A program made the translations under genes and the position numbers. A stretch of 64,000 nucleotides of DNA from Datura wrightii (Eukaryota > Streptophyta > Magnoliopsida > Solanales > Solanaceae): positions 25,461,501 to 25,525,500 of the forward strand of contig JASDFA010000006.1 of NCBI GenBank assembly GCA_035772735.1, written 5' to 3'. Shown one piece after another: positions 33,590 to 45,865 of the stretch. Position 1 is the stretch's first letter. Every line of letters begins with the position of its first letter. The notes under the pieces are model-generated. The model was not told the origin of the DNA and ran no database searches. It saw nothing but the letters and a program-made list of their open reading frames with translations.

Positions 33590-34744
33590 TGTAATACTCC
33601 AAAATCCCTAAGATCAAACCCGGGTGTTGAAAGGAAGGAAATAGGAATTTTTGCACTAGGTCATAGGACGAGTCGTCCAGTGACCCATCAAGAACCCTAC
33701 GAGTCGTTAAGTGACTCGTGGGAGAGGCTTGAAATTTGGTTGAAATTTTGGAATTTAAACGAGCACGGGTGTGACCACGAGTCGTGGTCAACACCATGGG
33801 TCGTCATCTGAGCCGTGATTAAGAGTTGGAAGAAATATGGAAAATTCAGGCAGTGCACCTAATGAGTCATCACCACGACTCGTTGGGTACACCAAGATTC
33901 GTGGTGACCCCAGGTGATGTTTGGCAGTAAAGAGGACGGGAGGTGACCACAAGTCATGGTCACCAGCAAAGACCCGTTAAGTCTCTCGTGGTGACCCTCA
34001 GAGGAATTTTGGCAGTTCTCATGATGAAGGCTGACCACGAGTCAAGCTAGTGACAACGATTCATCCAGTCCCTCATTGGGACTGGCAGTCTATTTTATCC
34101 TGCGAGTTTATTAAGAGATTTTTCATAATTTCTATGTTCCTAAAGCCTAAATTATGTCGTTTTAAGGTCAGAATAGAGTGTATTAAGATGGGTTAAGTCA
34201 CTCTAGCCTATTCAAAACTCATGCGTGCAGTTTGAGGGTTTAGAGAGTGATCAAGCATAGTTCATCAAGATTCTTCCTCAATTCTTCTTCAATTTCCTTT
34301 GGGTGATCAAGGAAAAGAGTAGAATCAACTTACCCGGGTTTGTGAGGCTATGAATGAGAGTTTCTTGCACTCTCATGCCCTAAACTTTTCTCAAATTCTA
34401 GGAATTTCAATTTTAAAAGTCAAGTTTCATGATCCATGAGGTTTATGCCAATTCTTAAGAAATTTGATATGATCTATCGATGGGTTAGTCTCCTTCATGC
34501 ATTAAATTATATTTTATGATCTATGGACAGATTTTATGACTATTTTAAATATAAATTGATAGATTTGAGTTTGAATCCAATTATTCCCGAATTGCATGTT
34601 TTATAAAAAGTTAAGTGATAATTTCGCTATGATCTTGATCTAAATTAGCCCAGCCATTATTTATGCTTTATGATATGATTTCTCTAAGTACTTATCATGG
34701 ACTTATGAGATATAAAGTATATACATGTTCTACAAGTATGCATG
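33590..34744 (+). repeat. 5' LTR of element E, part 1
   Basis: It runs from the LTR start to the C insertion point. U3 has dense palindromic motifs, including ACGAGTCGT at 33668, 33699 and 33777; the last lies within ACCACGAGTCGTGGT. The hairpin is at 34065-34085. It continues at 44582. Confidence 0.9.
34065..34085 (+). promoter_or_regulatory. LTR hairpin of element E (5' copy)
   Basis: Arms CCAGTCCC and GGGACTGG around the loop TCATT. Copies occur at 51216 (E 3' LTR), 54067 (D), 58630 (J, with a changed pair) and 855 (A, minus). The function is unknown. Confidence 0.6.
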
Positions 34745-37046
34745 TGTCACTCCCCGAGCCTACACCCTGGACGTAACACGGTACTTGAAGCCACAAGTGA
34801 CCCCAAGTCAACCCCTGGTCTATCATACACTATCATTCTAAGTAAACATGCACAACAGAACTTTAAATAACAGATTTATCAGTTTAAGAAAATGTAAAGA
34901 CTGATAGTAGAGAAATAAATAATATATCTAAAAGACAAGTCTGGTCTGAAAGCCAACTACTAAGGAGTTGCTGGAAAAGGTCCCCAGCTAACTCTAAGTC
35001 TATACAAAACCATATCCAACTGAAGTAAATAAACAAGGCCCTTGAATTATGAGAACTCACACTCTAATCTGAAGTCACATGCCATGACCAACAGGTAAAT
35101 TGAATTGAACTACTGATACAATCTAAAATGGTCAAGACGACCCTGTCTGATGGTCAAGACATGTCCTAAATCTGAAACACTGAATCTAAGATACTGTACT
35201 GAACTGAGCTGCTTATTCTGATACTGGACTGGATTGACTAGTGGGAGAGTCTATAATCGACATTTAACCACGTGAGCTAGACGTGGAGTCCAATGTATAC
35301 ACCCCACCGGTAGGACCCAATATACCTTGCCAGGGTATAAAGGCATGAACTAGGTGATCAAAAAAATATCTGGGGCCAATCAGGCCAAGTAATGCTGTAA
35401 CCTACGCTGGCAACGTATTTCTGGGAACCTGGGTAAGCTGGAACCCCGACCCGCTCGGTGCTAAGTGCTACTCCCACTGGAAAAACCTAAACTGAACTAC
35501 TAAGTTGATATCTCAAAACTGGGGCCCAAGACTGGTCAGGGACGAATAACTGCATGTACCCTAAGATCCTTATCGGACCCAGAATCTGAAACTGGGTTCT
35601 AACACTAGTCAGAGCTGCTTATCTATAAGCATCGTAACCGTCTATAGAACAACTAATAACTGAACTGGGGTCTTGTGGTTGGTCAGAGCTATAACTGAAT
35701 GTAATGACTGCCTAATGGACCAAATAACTAAAATCTGAATCTGAGTCTAAAAACTGGGAGGCATCACTGACACCTCGAAAATAAACTAGAGTCAAATTGA
35801 TCAGTTGACATTTTCGGGACAACACTGAGGTTGCTAAAATCTGACTGAAGCTAGACTGATATGATTCTGACTGAGACTAGACTGATAGAGTTTTGTGTTT
35901 TAACTGACTAAATTACTAAGCAGCTAATAGAGAATTTCATTCAACGTACTAAAGTCATTCGGATTTATGGAATATTTACCCAACATATACGTAAAGCAAG
36001 ATAAATTCTAGGAATTCAACCCAAAGCATTCTTCATTCACTAGAGGGAATTTAACAAGTAAAATCATTACTCAAAAGTTAGGGCTTAAATTCACTTTTGT
36101 AATAATACTAACAATCTAATGAGGAACTGATGAAGATTATATTAACAATAAGTATAAACATCGTTCTGAATGAAATCAATGAAAATAAACATGAATGCTT
36201 CTCATACTCGAAAGCTCAGGGCTTAAAACTGATAGAACAAATTGAGGAGGACTTTGGGGACTCAAGGGAAGGACAGACCCCTTGCTAAAACCCCACATAC
36301 CTGGTGAAAACTCTCCCGAGAAGAGGACTTCAATTACTGAGATGATTGACAAACCCTTGGCCTTCTTGGAGAGTTATTGAGAGGAGACCTCGAATGCTTT
36401 CTTGAAACTAAGGGTGGGGAATGAGGGATGAACCATTTCCCCCCACTAAAACGTATGGAATTAGTGCTTAAATGACGTTGTTTAGGGCTTGGGAGGATAG
36501 AAAATTACTAAATAGCCCTTAGATATTCGCTGGCAAAAACTGTCAGGTGTCCCTAACGGATGACCTAACAACTCGTTACCAGGTCCAACGAGTCGTTGGA
36601 TCCTTCCATCAAGTTCACTGGAAAAAATCTACTGACTCATGACGGGTACATGATGAGTCGTCATGCCTAGGAATGAATCATCGTGTCGTTGGTCAGGTAC
36701 ACTAGTAAGAAAGCTAGAAGGGATTGGAAACAAAGGACCTGATGAGTCGTTACTGCTGATGATGACTCGTGGTGACCTTCCGTCAAGTACACTGTAAATT
36801 CCTCAAATTTCTGAACTCCGGCTTGGCAATGGGAGACTTAACGAGTCACAGCGGCTGCTAACGACTCGTGGTGTCGTCCCTTAGGAATTCTGGAGTATAT
36901 TCTTGGCATCCTTCACACAGTTGACCTGACGAGTCATTGGGTCCCTTAACGACCCGTCAGGTTGGTCGTTCTGTAACTTTTCTGTAGTTTTCTAGATTTT
37001 TTTATTTATGTCCCGTATATTGATTTTGAGCTTCTGGGGCATTACA
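34745..37046 (-). repeat. 3' LTR of element C
   Basis: 2302 bases. Compared with the 5' LTR it lacks about 156 bases corresponding to 42444-42599 and one unit of the tandem repeat at 43241-43320. An ACGAGTCGT motif is at 36588, among several decayed copies (36560-36960). Confidence 0.9.
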
Positions 37047-37060
37047 ATATCTCCCCCTTA
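37047..37060 (-). other. Polypurine tract of element C
   Basis: Read on minus, TAAGGGGGAGATAT directly before the 3' LTR. Confidence 0.82.
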
Positions 37061-37319
37061 GAAACATTCGTCCTTGAATATTAGAAAACTTATAGAAACT
37101 AGAAAAATAACAATCAAGGTATTCAAATACTGCTCATACAACTGCCAAACAACCGAAATGACTACCTCTATTTCAGAGAACATAACTAAACTGAATTTTG
37201 ATTTTCATAAACACAGCCAAAGTCAGAAAGAAAATTTATTCACATGAATTGAATTCAACAACTAGTTCAGGTCTTAAAACAAAATTCACACATCAAGCGA
37301 CAGCAGAGTTGATAGAGAA

Positions 37320-38780
37320 CAAATGTGGGTATTTGGCCCTCATATCTGCTTCGGCATCCCACGTAGCTCCTTCAACTTGCTGATTCCTCCATAGAACCTT
37401 GACTGAAGCTATTTCCTTATTCCTCAATCTACAAACGTGCAGGTCTAGGATTTAGACCGGTACCTCCTTATAGGTGAGGCTATCCTTGACTGCTACACTA
37501 TCCAATGGCACCACAGAGGTTGGATCTTCGATACACTTTTTCAAAAGTGATACATGAAAAACTGAATGTACAGCTGCTAGTTCTGAAGGCAACTCTAGCT
37601 CATAGGCCACCTTGCCAATACGCTGCAAAATTCTATAAGGTCCCACATACCTAGGACTGAGTTTCCCCTTCTTTCTAAACCCATCACCCCTTTTATGGGT
37701 GAAATTTTCAGGTATACCCAGTCATCAACTGAAAACTCCAGCTCTCTTCTTTGCACATCGGCATAGGTTTTCTGACGGCTCTGGGCTATTTTCAATCTCT
37801 CTCAGATGAGTTGAACTTTATGCATTGCCTCATGAACTGAGTCCGGCCCTATCAAAGTAGCTTCTCCAACTTCAAACCAACCTATAGCAGATCTACACCT
37901 CCTACCATACAATGCCTCAAACGGGGCCATCTGAATGCTGGAATGATAGTTGTTGTTGTACGCAAATTTGATAAGAGGCAATGGTCATCCCAATTACCCT
38001 TAAAATCAATCATTCACGCTCTAGCATATCCTCTAAGGTTTGTATGGTCCACTTAGCTTGCCCATCGGTCCGCGGATTAAAAGCAGTATTGAGTTTGACC
38101 TGAGTGCCAAGTCCCTTCTGGAAAGACTTCTAGAAATGGGAGGTGAACTGAGCTCCCCTGTCTGAAATGATTGATAAGGGTACCCCATGAAGTTTGACTA
38201 ACTCCCGTACATAAAGTTTGGAATAGTTCTCTGCCGAGTCTGTGGTTTTGACTGGGAGAAAGTGAGCTGACTTGGTCATCCGATCTACTACCACCCAGAT
38301 TGAGTCATGTTGTCGGTGAGTCCGCGGTAGACCTGTAATAAAGTCCATATTTATCTCTTCCCACTTCCACATGGGTATACTGATATCTTGAGTCATTCCC
38401 CTTAGCCTTTGATGCTCCACCTTGACTTGCTAGCAGTTCGTGCGCTTAGCTATAAATTTGGCAATATCTCTTTTCATGTCGTTCCACCAGTAAATGTCCC
38501 TTAAGTCGCGATACATTTTGGTAGCACTCGGGTGAATGGAATACCTTGAGTTGTGTGCCTTAGCCAAAATCTTCTATTTTAACTCACCAACATCTGGCAC
38601 GCACAACCTTCCCTGGTCTCGGAGCACTCCATCTCCCCCTTGGGAGAAAGCCTCAACCTCTTTTCTGAGAACCACTTCCTTGAGTTTAAGTAGAACTGGA
38701 TCTTCATCTTGTCAAGACTTAACTTCCACTACCAAAGATGAATCTGACCCGCTTTGTACTACTACGCCACCTTCAGCTGA
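37320..38780 (-). pseudogene. pol: Element C integrase and chromodomain
   Basis: On minus, a 96-codon open piece at 38130-38420 has ISIPMWKWEEINMDFITGLPR with the first catalytic Asp and SIISDRGAQFTSHF with the second. The third residue is lost: the DGQAERT block reads DGQAKWT near 38060, a Glu-to-Lys change that fits G to A. The C-terminal domain (DVQRRELEFSVDDWVYLKISP, 37680-37760; VAYELELPSELAAVHSVFHVSLLKK, 37535-37610) and a chromodomain tail (ATWDAEADM, RAKYPHLF, ending about 37325) follow with frameshifts. The zinc domain is decayed (38430-38700). Confidence 0.87.
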
Positions 38781-38782
38781 GT

Positions 38783-40137
38783 CTACCAGTTGCACCCTAA
38801 CCGCGCTAGTCTATGAACATCCTTTTCTAACTCCCTTTTTCCTCCCTCAAAGTGAGCTACACTTCCCATAGATCGCCTGCTTAGGGCGTCACCCACCACA
38901 TTGGCCTTGTCCGGGTGATACAGCACACTCATGTCATAATATTTATGGAGCTCTAACCACCTTCCCAGTCGGAGGTTTAGGTCCTTCTTGCTGAACATGT
39001 ACTGGAGACTCTTGTGATCTATAAATACATCTACGTGAGCTTTGTACAAGTAGTGTCTCCATTTTTTTAATGCGAATACCACCGCTGCCAACTCCAAGTC
39101 ATGAGTTGGATAATTCTTCTCATGAACTTTGAGTTGCCTAGAGGCATAGTCTATCACTTTGCCCCGCTACATCAGAACTCAACCAAGTCCAACTCTGGAG
39201 GCGTCACAATATACTGCAAACCCATCTGTTCCTTCTGGCAGGGTCAAAACTGGAGCAATAGTGAGTCGAGTCTTCAACTCCTGAAAACTCTTCTCACACT
39301 CATCCGACCACTGAAATTTTACCTTCTTCTGGGTTAACTTGGTCAAAAGGGATGCTATGGAGGAGAAACCTTCAACAAACCGTTGATAATAGCCTGTTAA
39401 GCCCATGATACTCCTAATATCGGTAGGAGAGGTAGGTCTGGGCCAATCCCTTATTGCTGAAATTAAATGAGGATCTACTTGCACCCCTTTTCCTGTTACT
39501 ACATGACCCAAGCATGACACAGACTTCAACCAGAATGCACACTTGCTGAATTTGGCGAATAGCTGGCGATCTTTAAGGGTCTATAATGCTAGCCTTAGAT
39601 GATTGTCATGCTCTTCTTCATTTCTGGAGTACACCAGAATGTCGTTGATAAATACGATGACGAACATATCTAGGTACGGCTTGAAAACCTTGTTCATTAG
39701 GTCTATGAAGGTTGTTGGGGTGATTGTTAATCCAAAGGACATCACCAAAAACTCATAGTGACCATACCGAGTTCTGAATGCTATTTTCGATATATCACTC
39801 TCTCTAACCCTTAATTGATGGTACCCTGACCTGAGGTCAATCTTTGAGAAACAAAGGCTCCCTGAAGTTGGTTGAATAAGTCTTTAATTTTGGGCAAAGG
39901 GTACCTGTTCTTTACTGTGACCTTGTTTAGTTGACGGTAATCTATACACATTTTGAGGGTACTGTCTTTCTTATGCAGGAATAGTACTGGAGCACCCTAG
40001 GGAGAGATGATGGGTATGATGAAACCCTTATCAAGAAGGTCCTTTAAATGCTCCTTCAGCTCCTTAAGCTCAGTTGGAGTCATTTTGTAAGGAGGGATAG
40101 AGATAAGCTGAGTGTTTGGAAGGAAATCTATTTTGAA
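38783..40137 (-). pseudogene. pol: Element C reverse transcriptase and RNase H
   Basis: On minus the RT begins with a PPYRMTP block (about 40085), continues through a LMQKKDSTLKMCIDYRQLNKVTVKNR region (39930-40000) and reaches the palm near 39650. There the usual FIDD reads FIND, so the first of the two catalytic aspartates is Asn, consistent with a G-to-A change. The connection (SIMGLTGYYQRFVEGFSS, about 39360-39420) and RNase H (YCDASRVGLG, 39180-39215; LELAAVVFALKKWRHYLYKAHVDVF, 39020-39095; HPDKANVVGDALSRRSMGS, 38860-38930) are long open pieces of 116 and 124 codons with few breaks. Confidence 0.87.
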
Positions 40138-40139
40138 GT

Positions 40140-40691
40140 CTATTTCCCGCTCAGGGGGAACTCCAGGAAGATCTTCTGGAAATACATCTGGAAACTCGTT
40201 GACAACTGGAACTGACTGAATGGTTGGGGCCTTAGAGTTGGAATCTTTGACCCAAACCAGATGATATAAACATCCCTTGGAAATGAATTTCTGGGCCTTA
40301 AGGAAGGAAATAACCTACCCTTAGGTGCTAAACTGTTGCACGACCATTCTAACACGGGCCCATCTGGAAACTGAAACTTGACAACTCTAGCCTTGCAGTC
40401 AACTGAGGCATAGTAGGATTGTAACCAATCCATGCCTAGAATAAGGTCGTAGTCGACCATGTCTAGTTCTACAAGATCAGCTGGAATGATTTTATTCAAG
40501 ACTAAGACTGGGCAACTTCTATACACCCGGCTGGCTCTAACTGACTCGCCAACTGGGGTGGAAACTGAGAAGGGTTCTGATAGGACCTCTGAACTGATGT
40601 TGAACTGAACTGCTACATATGGAGTCACAAACGAAAGAGTAGCTCCTGGATCTGGGAGGGCATACACGTCTAGGTGAAAGACACATAACAT
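40140..40691 (-). pseudogene. Element C protease, long open frame
   Basis: This 184-codon frame is the best kept coding piece. It has the chromovirus aspartic-protease active site as DPGATLSFVTPYVA, then FSVSTPVGESV, RVYRSCPVLVLNK, and the conserved LVELDMVDYDLILGMDWLQSYYASVDC segment. The first 130 or so residues match the homologues. After GPVLEW a frameshift makes the remaining residues out of frame with the expected linker. Protease would process the Gag-Pol precursor. As part of a broken polyprotein it is not a stand-alone gene, so I mark it as a pseudogene. Confidence 0.83.
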
Positions 40692-40699
40692 ACCAGTAA

Positions 40700-41880
40700 C
40701 TAAGTCAGGTGAGCTTTCCTGATCCTGACGAGAAAAGAGAGCATAAAAACGATTCTGGCGTTGACCGCCATTTGTACCTGATGGGTTGGCCTACTTAGCT
40801 GGTCGGCCTGCTGGACCTGATGAGGTAGTGGATTATGATCTCCCTCGCCCTACTGATGGGCACTCCCTAAGCCTGTGTCCAAGCTGTCCACACCCAAAGC
40901 ATCCCTCTCGTCCCTGAAGGCATTCTCTTGGGTGATTCCTACCACACTTGGGACAAGCTGGATACTTGTTTCCTATATTGTGGGCCTGAGACTGACACCC
41001 TTCCGATCCTGATGGGACCTAAAGGTTGGGGCGCTGGCTGAGCTAGGTGTTGGAGCCCTCTGTTGTTGCTATTGTGGGCGGCTACCACAGCCAGATCTCT
41101 GGTGGCCAAAATCTATATGACCAGTTCTTGTCCCCTTGTCCTTACATTCCATATCTTTCAGCTTCTCTACCTCAATATGTTGGGCATACACAATTAAGCT
41201 AGAAAGGTCCATGTCCTTGATTAGCATTGCCATCCTGCACTCTTTGAGAACCAGATTAGATACTCCATTTATGAAATTCAGCATGCGAGCCCTTGGCTCG
41301 GCCACCATCTCTAGAGCATACTTTGATAGTCTATTAAACTCCAGAGCATACTCCTTCACTGTCCGGTTGCCTGCCGTAGGTTTATAAACTCTGCCATCTT
41401 AGCCTCCCTCAGCTCCCAAGGAAAGAACCTATCCAAAAAAGCTATATGAAACTCCTCCCACTCAACCGGTCCTTCTTCTACTTACCACCCCTCCTTCCGC
41501 TGCTCGCACCAAACCTGGGCTACCCCTTTTAGCTGGTAGGCAGCCAAGTCAGCACTCTTGGAGGAGCTGACACACATGATCTGGGTGATCTTTCTGATCT
41601 CATATACAACGCCTTGTGGGTCATCTCCCACCTTTATTCCGTGAAAGTCTGGAGTGTTCATCCGGGTGAAATCCCGCACCTAGGCAATAGCTGAAGACCC
41701 ATTTATGGCTACTGGAACCACCTGCTAGTTCACTTGATTGGTGACGGTCTGAGCAAGTAACTGAATGGCCACCCTAAATTCGGCGGTAGACATAGAGTTG
41801 TCCTAAGGAACTGCCGGAGCTGGTGGAGCGGGTCTGTTGGTGTTTTCAGCTCTTCGTCCATTTCCACATCAAGGAGGCAT
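40700..41880 (-). pseudogene. gag: Element C gag
   Basis: The start ATGCCTCCT at 41880 (minus) matches E and J. The fourth codon is a stop where Arg is expected. Blocks in order: MSTAEFRVAIQLLAQTVTNQVNQQ (about 41730-41795), VRDFTRMNTPDFHGIKVGDDPQ (41620-41680), SADLAAYQLKGVAQVWCEQ (41510-41570), then EYALEFNRLSKYALEMVAEPRARMLNFINGVSN (41260-41360) and a MLIKDMDLSSLIVYAQHIE block. Near the C-terminus are two zinc-knuckle motifs, CPKCGRNHPREC and CFGCGQLGHRLREC (40859-40955); the second is a clean CCHC. Several stops sit at Gln positions. It would be the particle and RNA-binding protein. Confidence 0.85.
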
Positions 41881-42102
41881 TGTTCACTAAAAGGAAAATA
41901 AGACACGATTTAGAAAGACGCCTTTGGTATTGGACTTTAACGCACGTTAAAGAGCATGAACAAAAGGGGAATTTTCCTAATTACATCTCGTAGCCTCCTC
42001 GTCATAAGTATGGCGCGCTTCACACCCATGAAAAGGACTCTACTCGATGCGGCTTTCATACTTTCTGAGGATACTCTAAACCTACTGCTCTGATACCAAG
42101 TT
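41881..42102 (-). promoter_or_regulatory. Element C leader and primer-binding site
   Basis: The PBS, read on minus, is TGGTATCAGAGC at 42087-42098, five bases from the LTR end, an exact match to the initiator-Met tRNA complement used by E and J. The leader has the conserved block with CTTTTCATGGGTGTGAAG, GCGCGCCATACTTATGACG and GAGGCTAC at 41994-42043; its palindrome GCGCGC is the most perfect of the set. Confidence 0.88.
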
Positions 42103-44581
42103 TGTCAAGACCCGATCCTACACCCTGGACGTAACACCGTACTTGAAGCCACAAGTGACCCCAAGTCAACCCCTGGTCTATCATATAATAGCATTCTGAG
42201 TAAACATCCACAACGGAACTTTTAAATAACAGATTTATTAGTTTAAGAAAATGTAAAGACTGATAGTAGAGAAAGAAATAATATATCTAAAATACAATTT
42301 TGAAAGACAAGTCTGGTCTGAAAGCCAACTACTAAGGAGTTTCTGGGACAGGTCCCCAGCTAACTCTAAGTCTATAAAAAACCATATCCAACTTAAGTAA
42401 ATAAACAAGGTCCTCAAATGATGAGGACTCACACTCTGATCTGCTGAAATGGAATGCTCTGAAAACTAAAGTAACTATCTGTGGTGAATCTGAGAACCTG
42501 CAGTTGTATCATTAAACGATACAGCATGAAAAGCATGCGTTATTACTTTGAATGTACTGAGTAAGTGGGAAAAACATACTGAATATAAAGTCTGAACTGA
42601 AGTGACATGCCATGACCAACAGGTAAACTGAACTAAACTATTGATATAATCTAAAATGGTCAAGACGACCCTGTCTGATGGTCAAGGACATGTCGTAAAT
42701 CTGAAACACTGAATCTGACATACTGTACCGAACTGAGCTACATACTGGACTGGACTGACTAGTGGGAGAGTCTATAACCGACATTTGACCACATGAGCTA
42801 GACATGGAGTCCGATGTATACACCCCACCGATAGGACCCAATATACATGTAAGGGTATAAAGGCATGAACTAGGTGATCACAAAAATATTTGGGGCCAAT
42901 CAGGCCAAGTAATACTATAACCTACGTTGGCAACGTAGTTCTATGAACCTGAGTGCACTGGAACCATGGCCCACTCGGTGCTAAGTTCTACTCCCACGTA
43001 AAAACCTAAACTGAACTACTAAGCTGATATCTCGAAACTAGGGTGCAAGAATGGTCAGGGATGAATAACTGCATGTACCCTGAGATTCTTATCGGACCAG
43101 AATCTTAAATTGGGTTCTAAGACTAGTCAGAGTTGCTTATCTAGAAGCGTCGTAACCATCTACAGAACAACTAATAACTGCACTAGAGTCCTGGGGCTGG
43201 TCAGAGCTATAACTGAATGTCATGACCGCCTAATGGACCAAATAACTGAAATCTGAATCTGAGTTTGAAAACTGGGAGGCAATAACTGAAATCTGAATCT
43301 GAGTCTGAAAACTGGGAGGCACCACTGACCCCTCAAAAATAAACTAGAGTCAAATTGATCAGTTGACATTTTTTAGACAACACTAAGGTTGATAAAATCT
43401 GATGGAAGCTAGACTGATATGATTCTGACTGAGACTGGATTGATAGAGTTCTGTGTTCTAACTGACTAAATTACTAAGCAGCTAATAGAGAATTTCATTC
43501 AACGTACTAAAGTCATTCTGATTCATGGAATATTTACCCAACATATACGTAAATAAATACAAATTCTAGGAATTCAACCCAAAGCATTCTTCATTCACTA
43601 TAGGGAATTTAACAAGTAAAATCATTTCTCAAAAGTTAGGGCTTAAATTCACTTTTGTAATAATACTGACAATCTAATGAGGAACTGATGAAGATTATAT
43701 TAACAATAAGTATAAACATCGTTCTGAATGAAATCAACGAAAATAAACATGAATGCTTCTTATACTCGAAAGCTCAGGACTTAAAACTGATAGAAGAAAT
43801 TGGGGAGGACTTTGGGGACACAAGGGAAGGACAATCCCCTTGCTAAAACCCGACATACCTGGTGAAAACTCTCCGGAGAAGAGGACTTCAATTACTGAGA
43901 TGATTGACAAACCCTAGGCATGCTTGGAGAGTTCTTGAGAGGAGACCTTCGATGCTTTCTTGAAACTGAGGGTGGGGAATGACAAATGAACCGTTTTCCC
44001 CCACTAAAATGTCTAAAATTAGTGCTAAACGACGTAGTTTAGGGCTTGGTAGGATAGAAAATTACTAAATAGCCCTTAGAGATTCGTTGGGAAAAACTGT
44101 CAGGTGTCCCTAACGGATGACATAACGACTCGTTGGGTCCTTCGTCAAGTTCACTAGAAAAAATCTATTGACTCCTGATGGGCACATGATGAGTTGTCAT
44201 GCCCGTGAAAGACTCGTCATGTAGTTCGTTAGGTACACTTGTAAGAAAGCTAGAAGGGACTGGAAAAGAAGGACCTGACGAGTCGTTACTGCTGATGACG
44301 ACTCGTGGTGACCTTCCGTCAAGTACACTGTACATTCCTTGAATTTATGAACTCCGGCTTGGCAACGGGCGACTTAATGAGTCATAGGGCCTACTAACGA
44401 CTCGTGGTGTCATCTGTTAGGAATTCTGAAGTATATTCTTGGCATCGTTCACACGGTTGACCTGATGAGTTGTTGGTCCTTTAACGACCCGTCAGGTTGG
44501 TCATTCTGCAACTTTTCTATAGTTTTCCAGATTTTCTGATTTATGTCCCGGATATTGATTTTGAGCTTTCGAGGCATTACA
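42103..44581 (-). repeat. 5' LTR of element C
   Basis: 2479 bases. It contains an inverted repeat at 42506-42524 (TGTATCATTAAACGATACA), a 40-base tandem duplication at 43241-43320 and U3 motifs ACGA(C/G)TCGT at 44125, 44278, 44298 and 44397. Confidence 0.9.
43241..43320 (-). repeat. 40-bp tandem duplication in the C 5' LTR
   Basis: Units 43241-43280 and 43281-43320 differ at one base. The 3' LTR (about 35726-35765) and solo LTR I carry one unit, so the duplication followed insertion or arose at the last replication. Confidence 0.85.
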
Positions 44582-45656
44582 ACATGAATTTCATGATTTA
44601 TGGATTTATGATTATGGCCAACTCATGGGCCTTATTTCATGTCTATTTCACGTATTTTAAGCATGCTTACGATTATTATGGTTTAACTAGCCCATGAATC
44701 TCATGTATGTTTTCCTGTTATCCTATGAGAACTATATATATTTTGGGAGTACTATTTAACACCGAGTAGATCCGGGCTCCAAGAATACCCCGAGTCTCAC
44801 AACTACGCCCCAACGTAGCCATGATGGGACCTCCTTTATAACTGTCCCTTTTGCCCGAATGGGCCTTTCATGAGTGATATCATGCCTATTTTCATGGTTC
44901 TACCATTGGCAAGGTACGAACACCCTTCCGACCAGGGGTTTATAGGTAGGGCTCCATGTGTGCTCATATGGGGTATGTCGGTTATAAGAATCTCCCACTA
45001 TTCCTCATGATTTATGCATGGTTATGATTACGTACTTGGATCAATTCATGTTTAATAAAGCTTTTCTCTTATGATTATGATTATGATTGATTTATTAATG
45101 TTTTGAAAACCTTAAGCCTTTATGTTTACATTATGATATTTACGTTATGATCATGTTGTCCTACTCTATGAACTCTTATGTATTTTTAACTGTCCTCTTT
45201 ACTTACCTTGCATAGTCGATACATTCCAAGTACTGACCGCATGCTCAACGTTGTATCATTTTATGATACAGGCTCCGATATTCAGACTCAGCCTCGTTGC
45301 TAGCCAGCCTTCTAGAGTAGCATATCTAGTCTCAATTGGTGAATCTTCATCTCCTGAGGACCATTCCTTATTAGTTATCTTTACATTTTCAGTTTCAGAC
45401 TTAGAGAGTTAGTTGGGATCTTATCCCATCAACTCATCAGAAATAGAGGCGTTTCAGACATAGATTGTATTCAACTTCAGGCTCATGTTGTACGTTCTGA
45501 TGTTATGCTATGTTCAGACTTTTTCTATGTTTATTATATTGATCTTCCATTTTTATTGATTGAGTTAGATGTTATGTTCATTCCATGGGTCGACTTGGAT
45601 CCTCTCAGGATTTCTTGTCCCGTATCTCAATCCGGGCCTATGTTCGGATCATGACA
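44582..45656 (+). repeat. 5' LTR of element E, part 2
   Basis: It resumes after the C duplication with the CATGAATTTCATGATTTA phrase and runs to ATGACA. It holds a possible TATA box (ACTATATATA, about 44730) and the inverted repeat TGTATCATTTTATGATACA at 45252-45270. Confidence 0.9.
45252..45270 (+). promoter_or_regulatory. Perfect inverted repeat in the E 5' LTR
   Basis: TGTATCATTTTATGATACA has 8-bp arms and a 3-base centre. It is repeated at 52562, with variants at 59947 (J), 5007 (A) and 42506 (C), always about 400 bases before the LTR end. It is a candidate RNA hairpin or protein site. Confidence 0.6.
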
Positions 45657-45660
45657 ATCT

Positions 45661-45865
45661 TGGTATCAGAGCATTAGGTTTTGAAGTGTGCTAGGCTATC
45701 TAAAAGTCACGTTAAGCAGAGTCTTTTTCATGGTTATGAAGAGCGCCACACTTATAAAGACAGACTATGAGACGTTTAGGAAATGTTCCTTTCTTTCATG
45801 ATTCAAGTTGTGTTGTGAAATGTCTCCCTATCCTTCTAACTCATGTTATTCGCGTTTGCAGAATC
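45661..45865 (+). promoter_or_regulatory. Element E primer-binding site and leader
   Basis: TGGTATCAGAGC at 45661-45672, four bases after the LTR end, fits the initiator-Met tRNA. The conserved leader block (TCTTTTTCATGG, GCGCCACACTTAT) is at 45721-45757. Confidence 0.88.

Larger units (their letters stand above)
34745..44581 (-). mobile_element. Element C: complete-ended chromovirus-type element in the E 5' LTR
   Basis: Two LTRs (34745-37046 and 42103-44581) flank a minus-strand gag-pol with PBS and polypurine tract. Termini on minus are TGTAATGCC and AGTGACA or TTGACA. The flanking 5-mers are gcatg (34740-34744) and acatg (44582-44586), a duplication with one change. Removing C rejoins the E LTR, as shown by the uninterrupted copy at 51880-51910. 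Coding is the best preserved in the window: protease runs 184 codons without a stop. The RT FIDD motif reads FIND and the integrase Glu reads Lys, so it is inactive. It is the innermost insertion of the K-D-E-C chain. Confidence 0.93.

Noticed and set aside
38536..38871. 111-codon plus-strand frame
   Set aside because: Antisense to the C RNase H/integrase linker; Ser/Thr-rich by chance.
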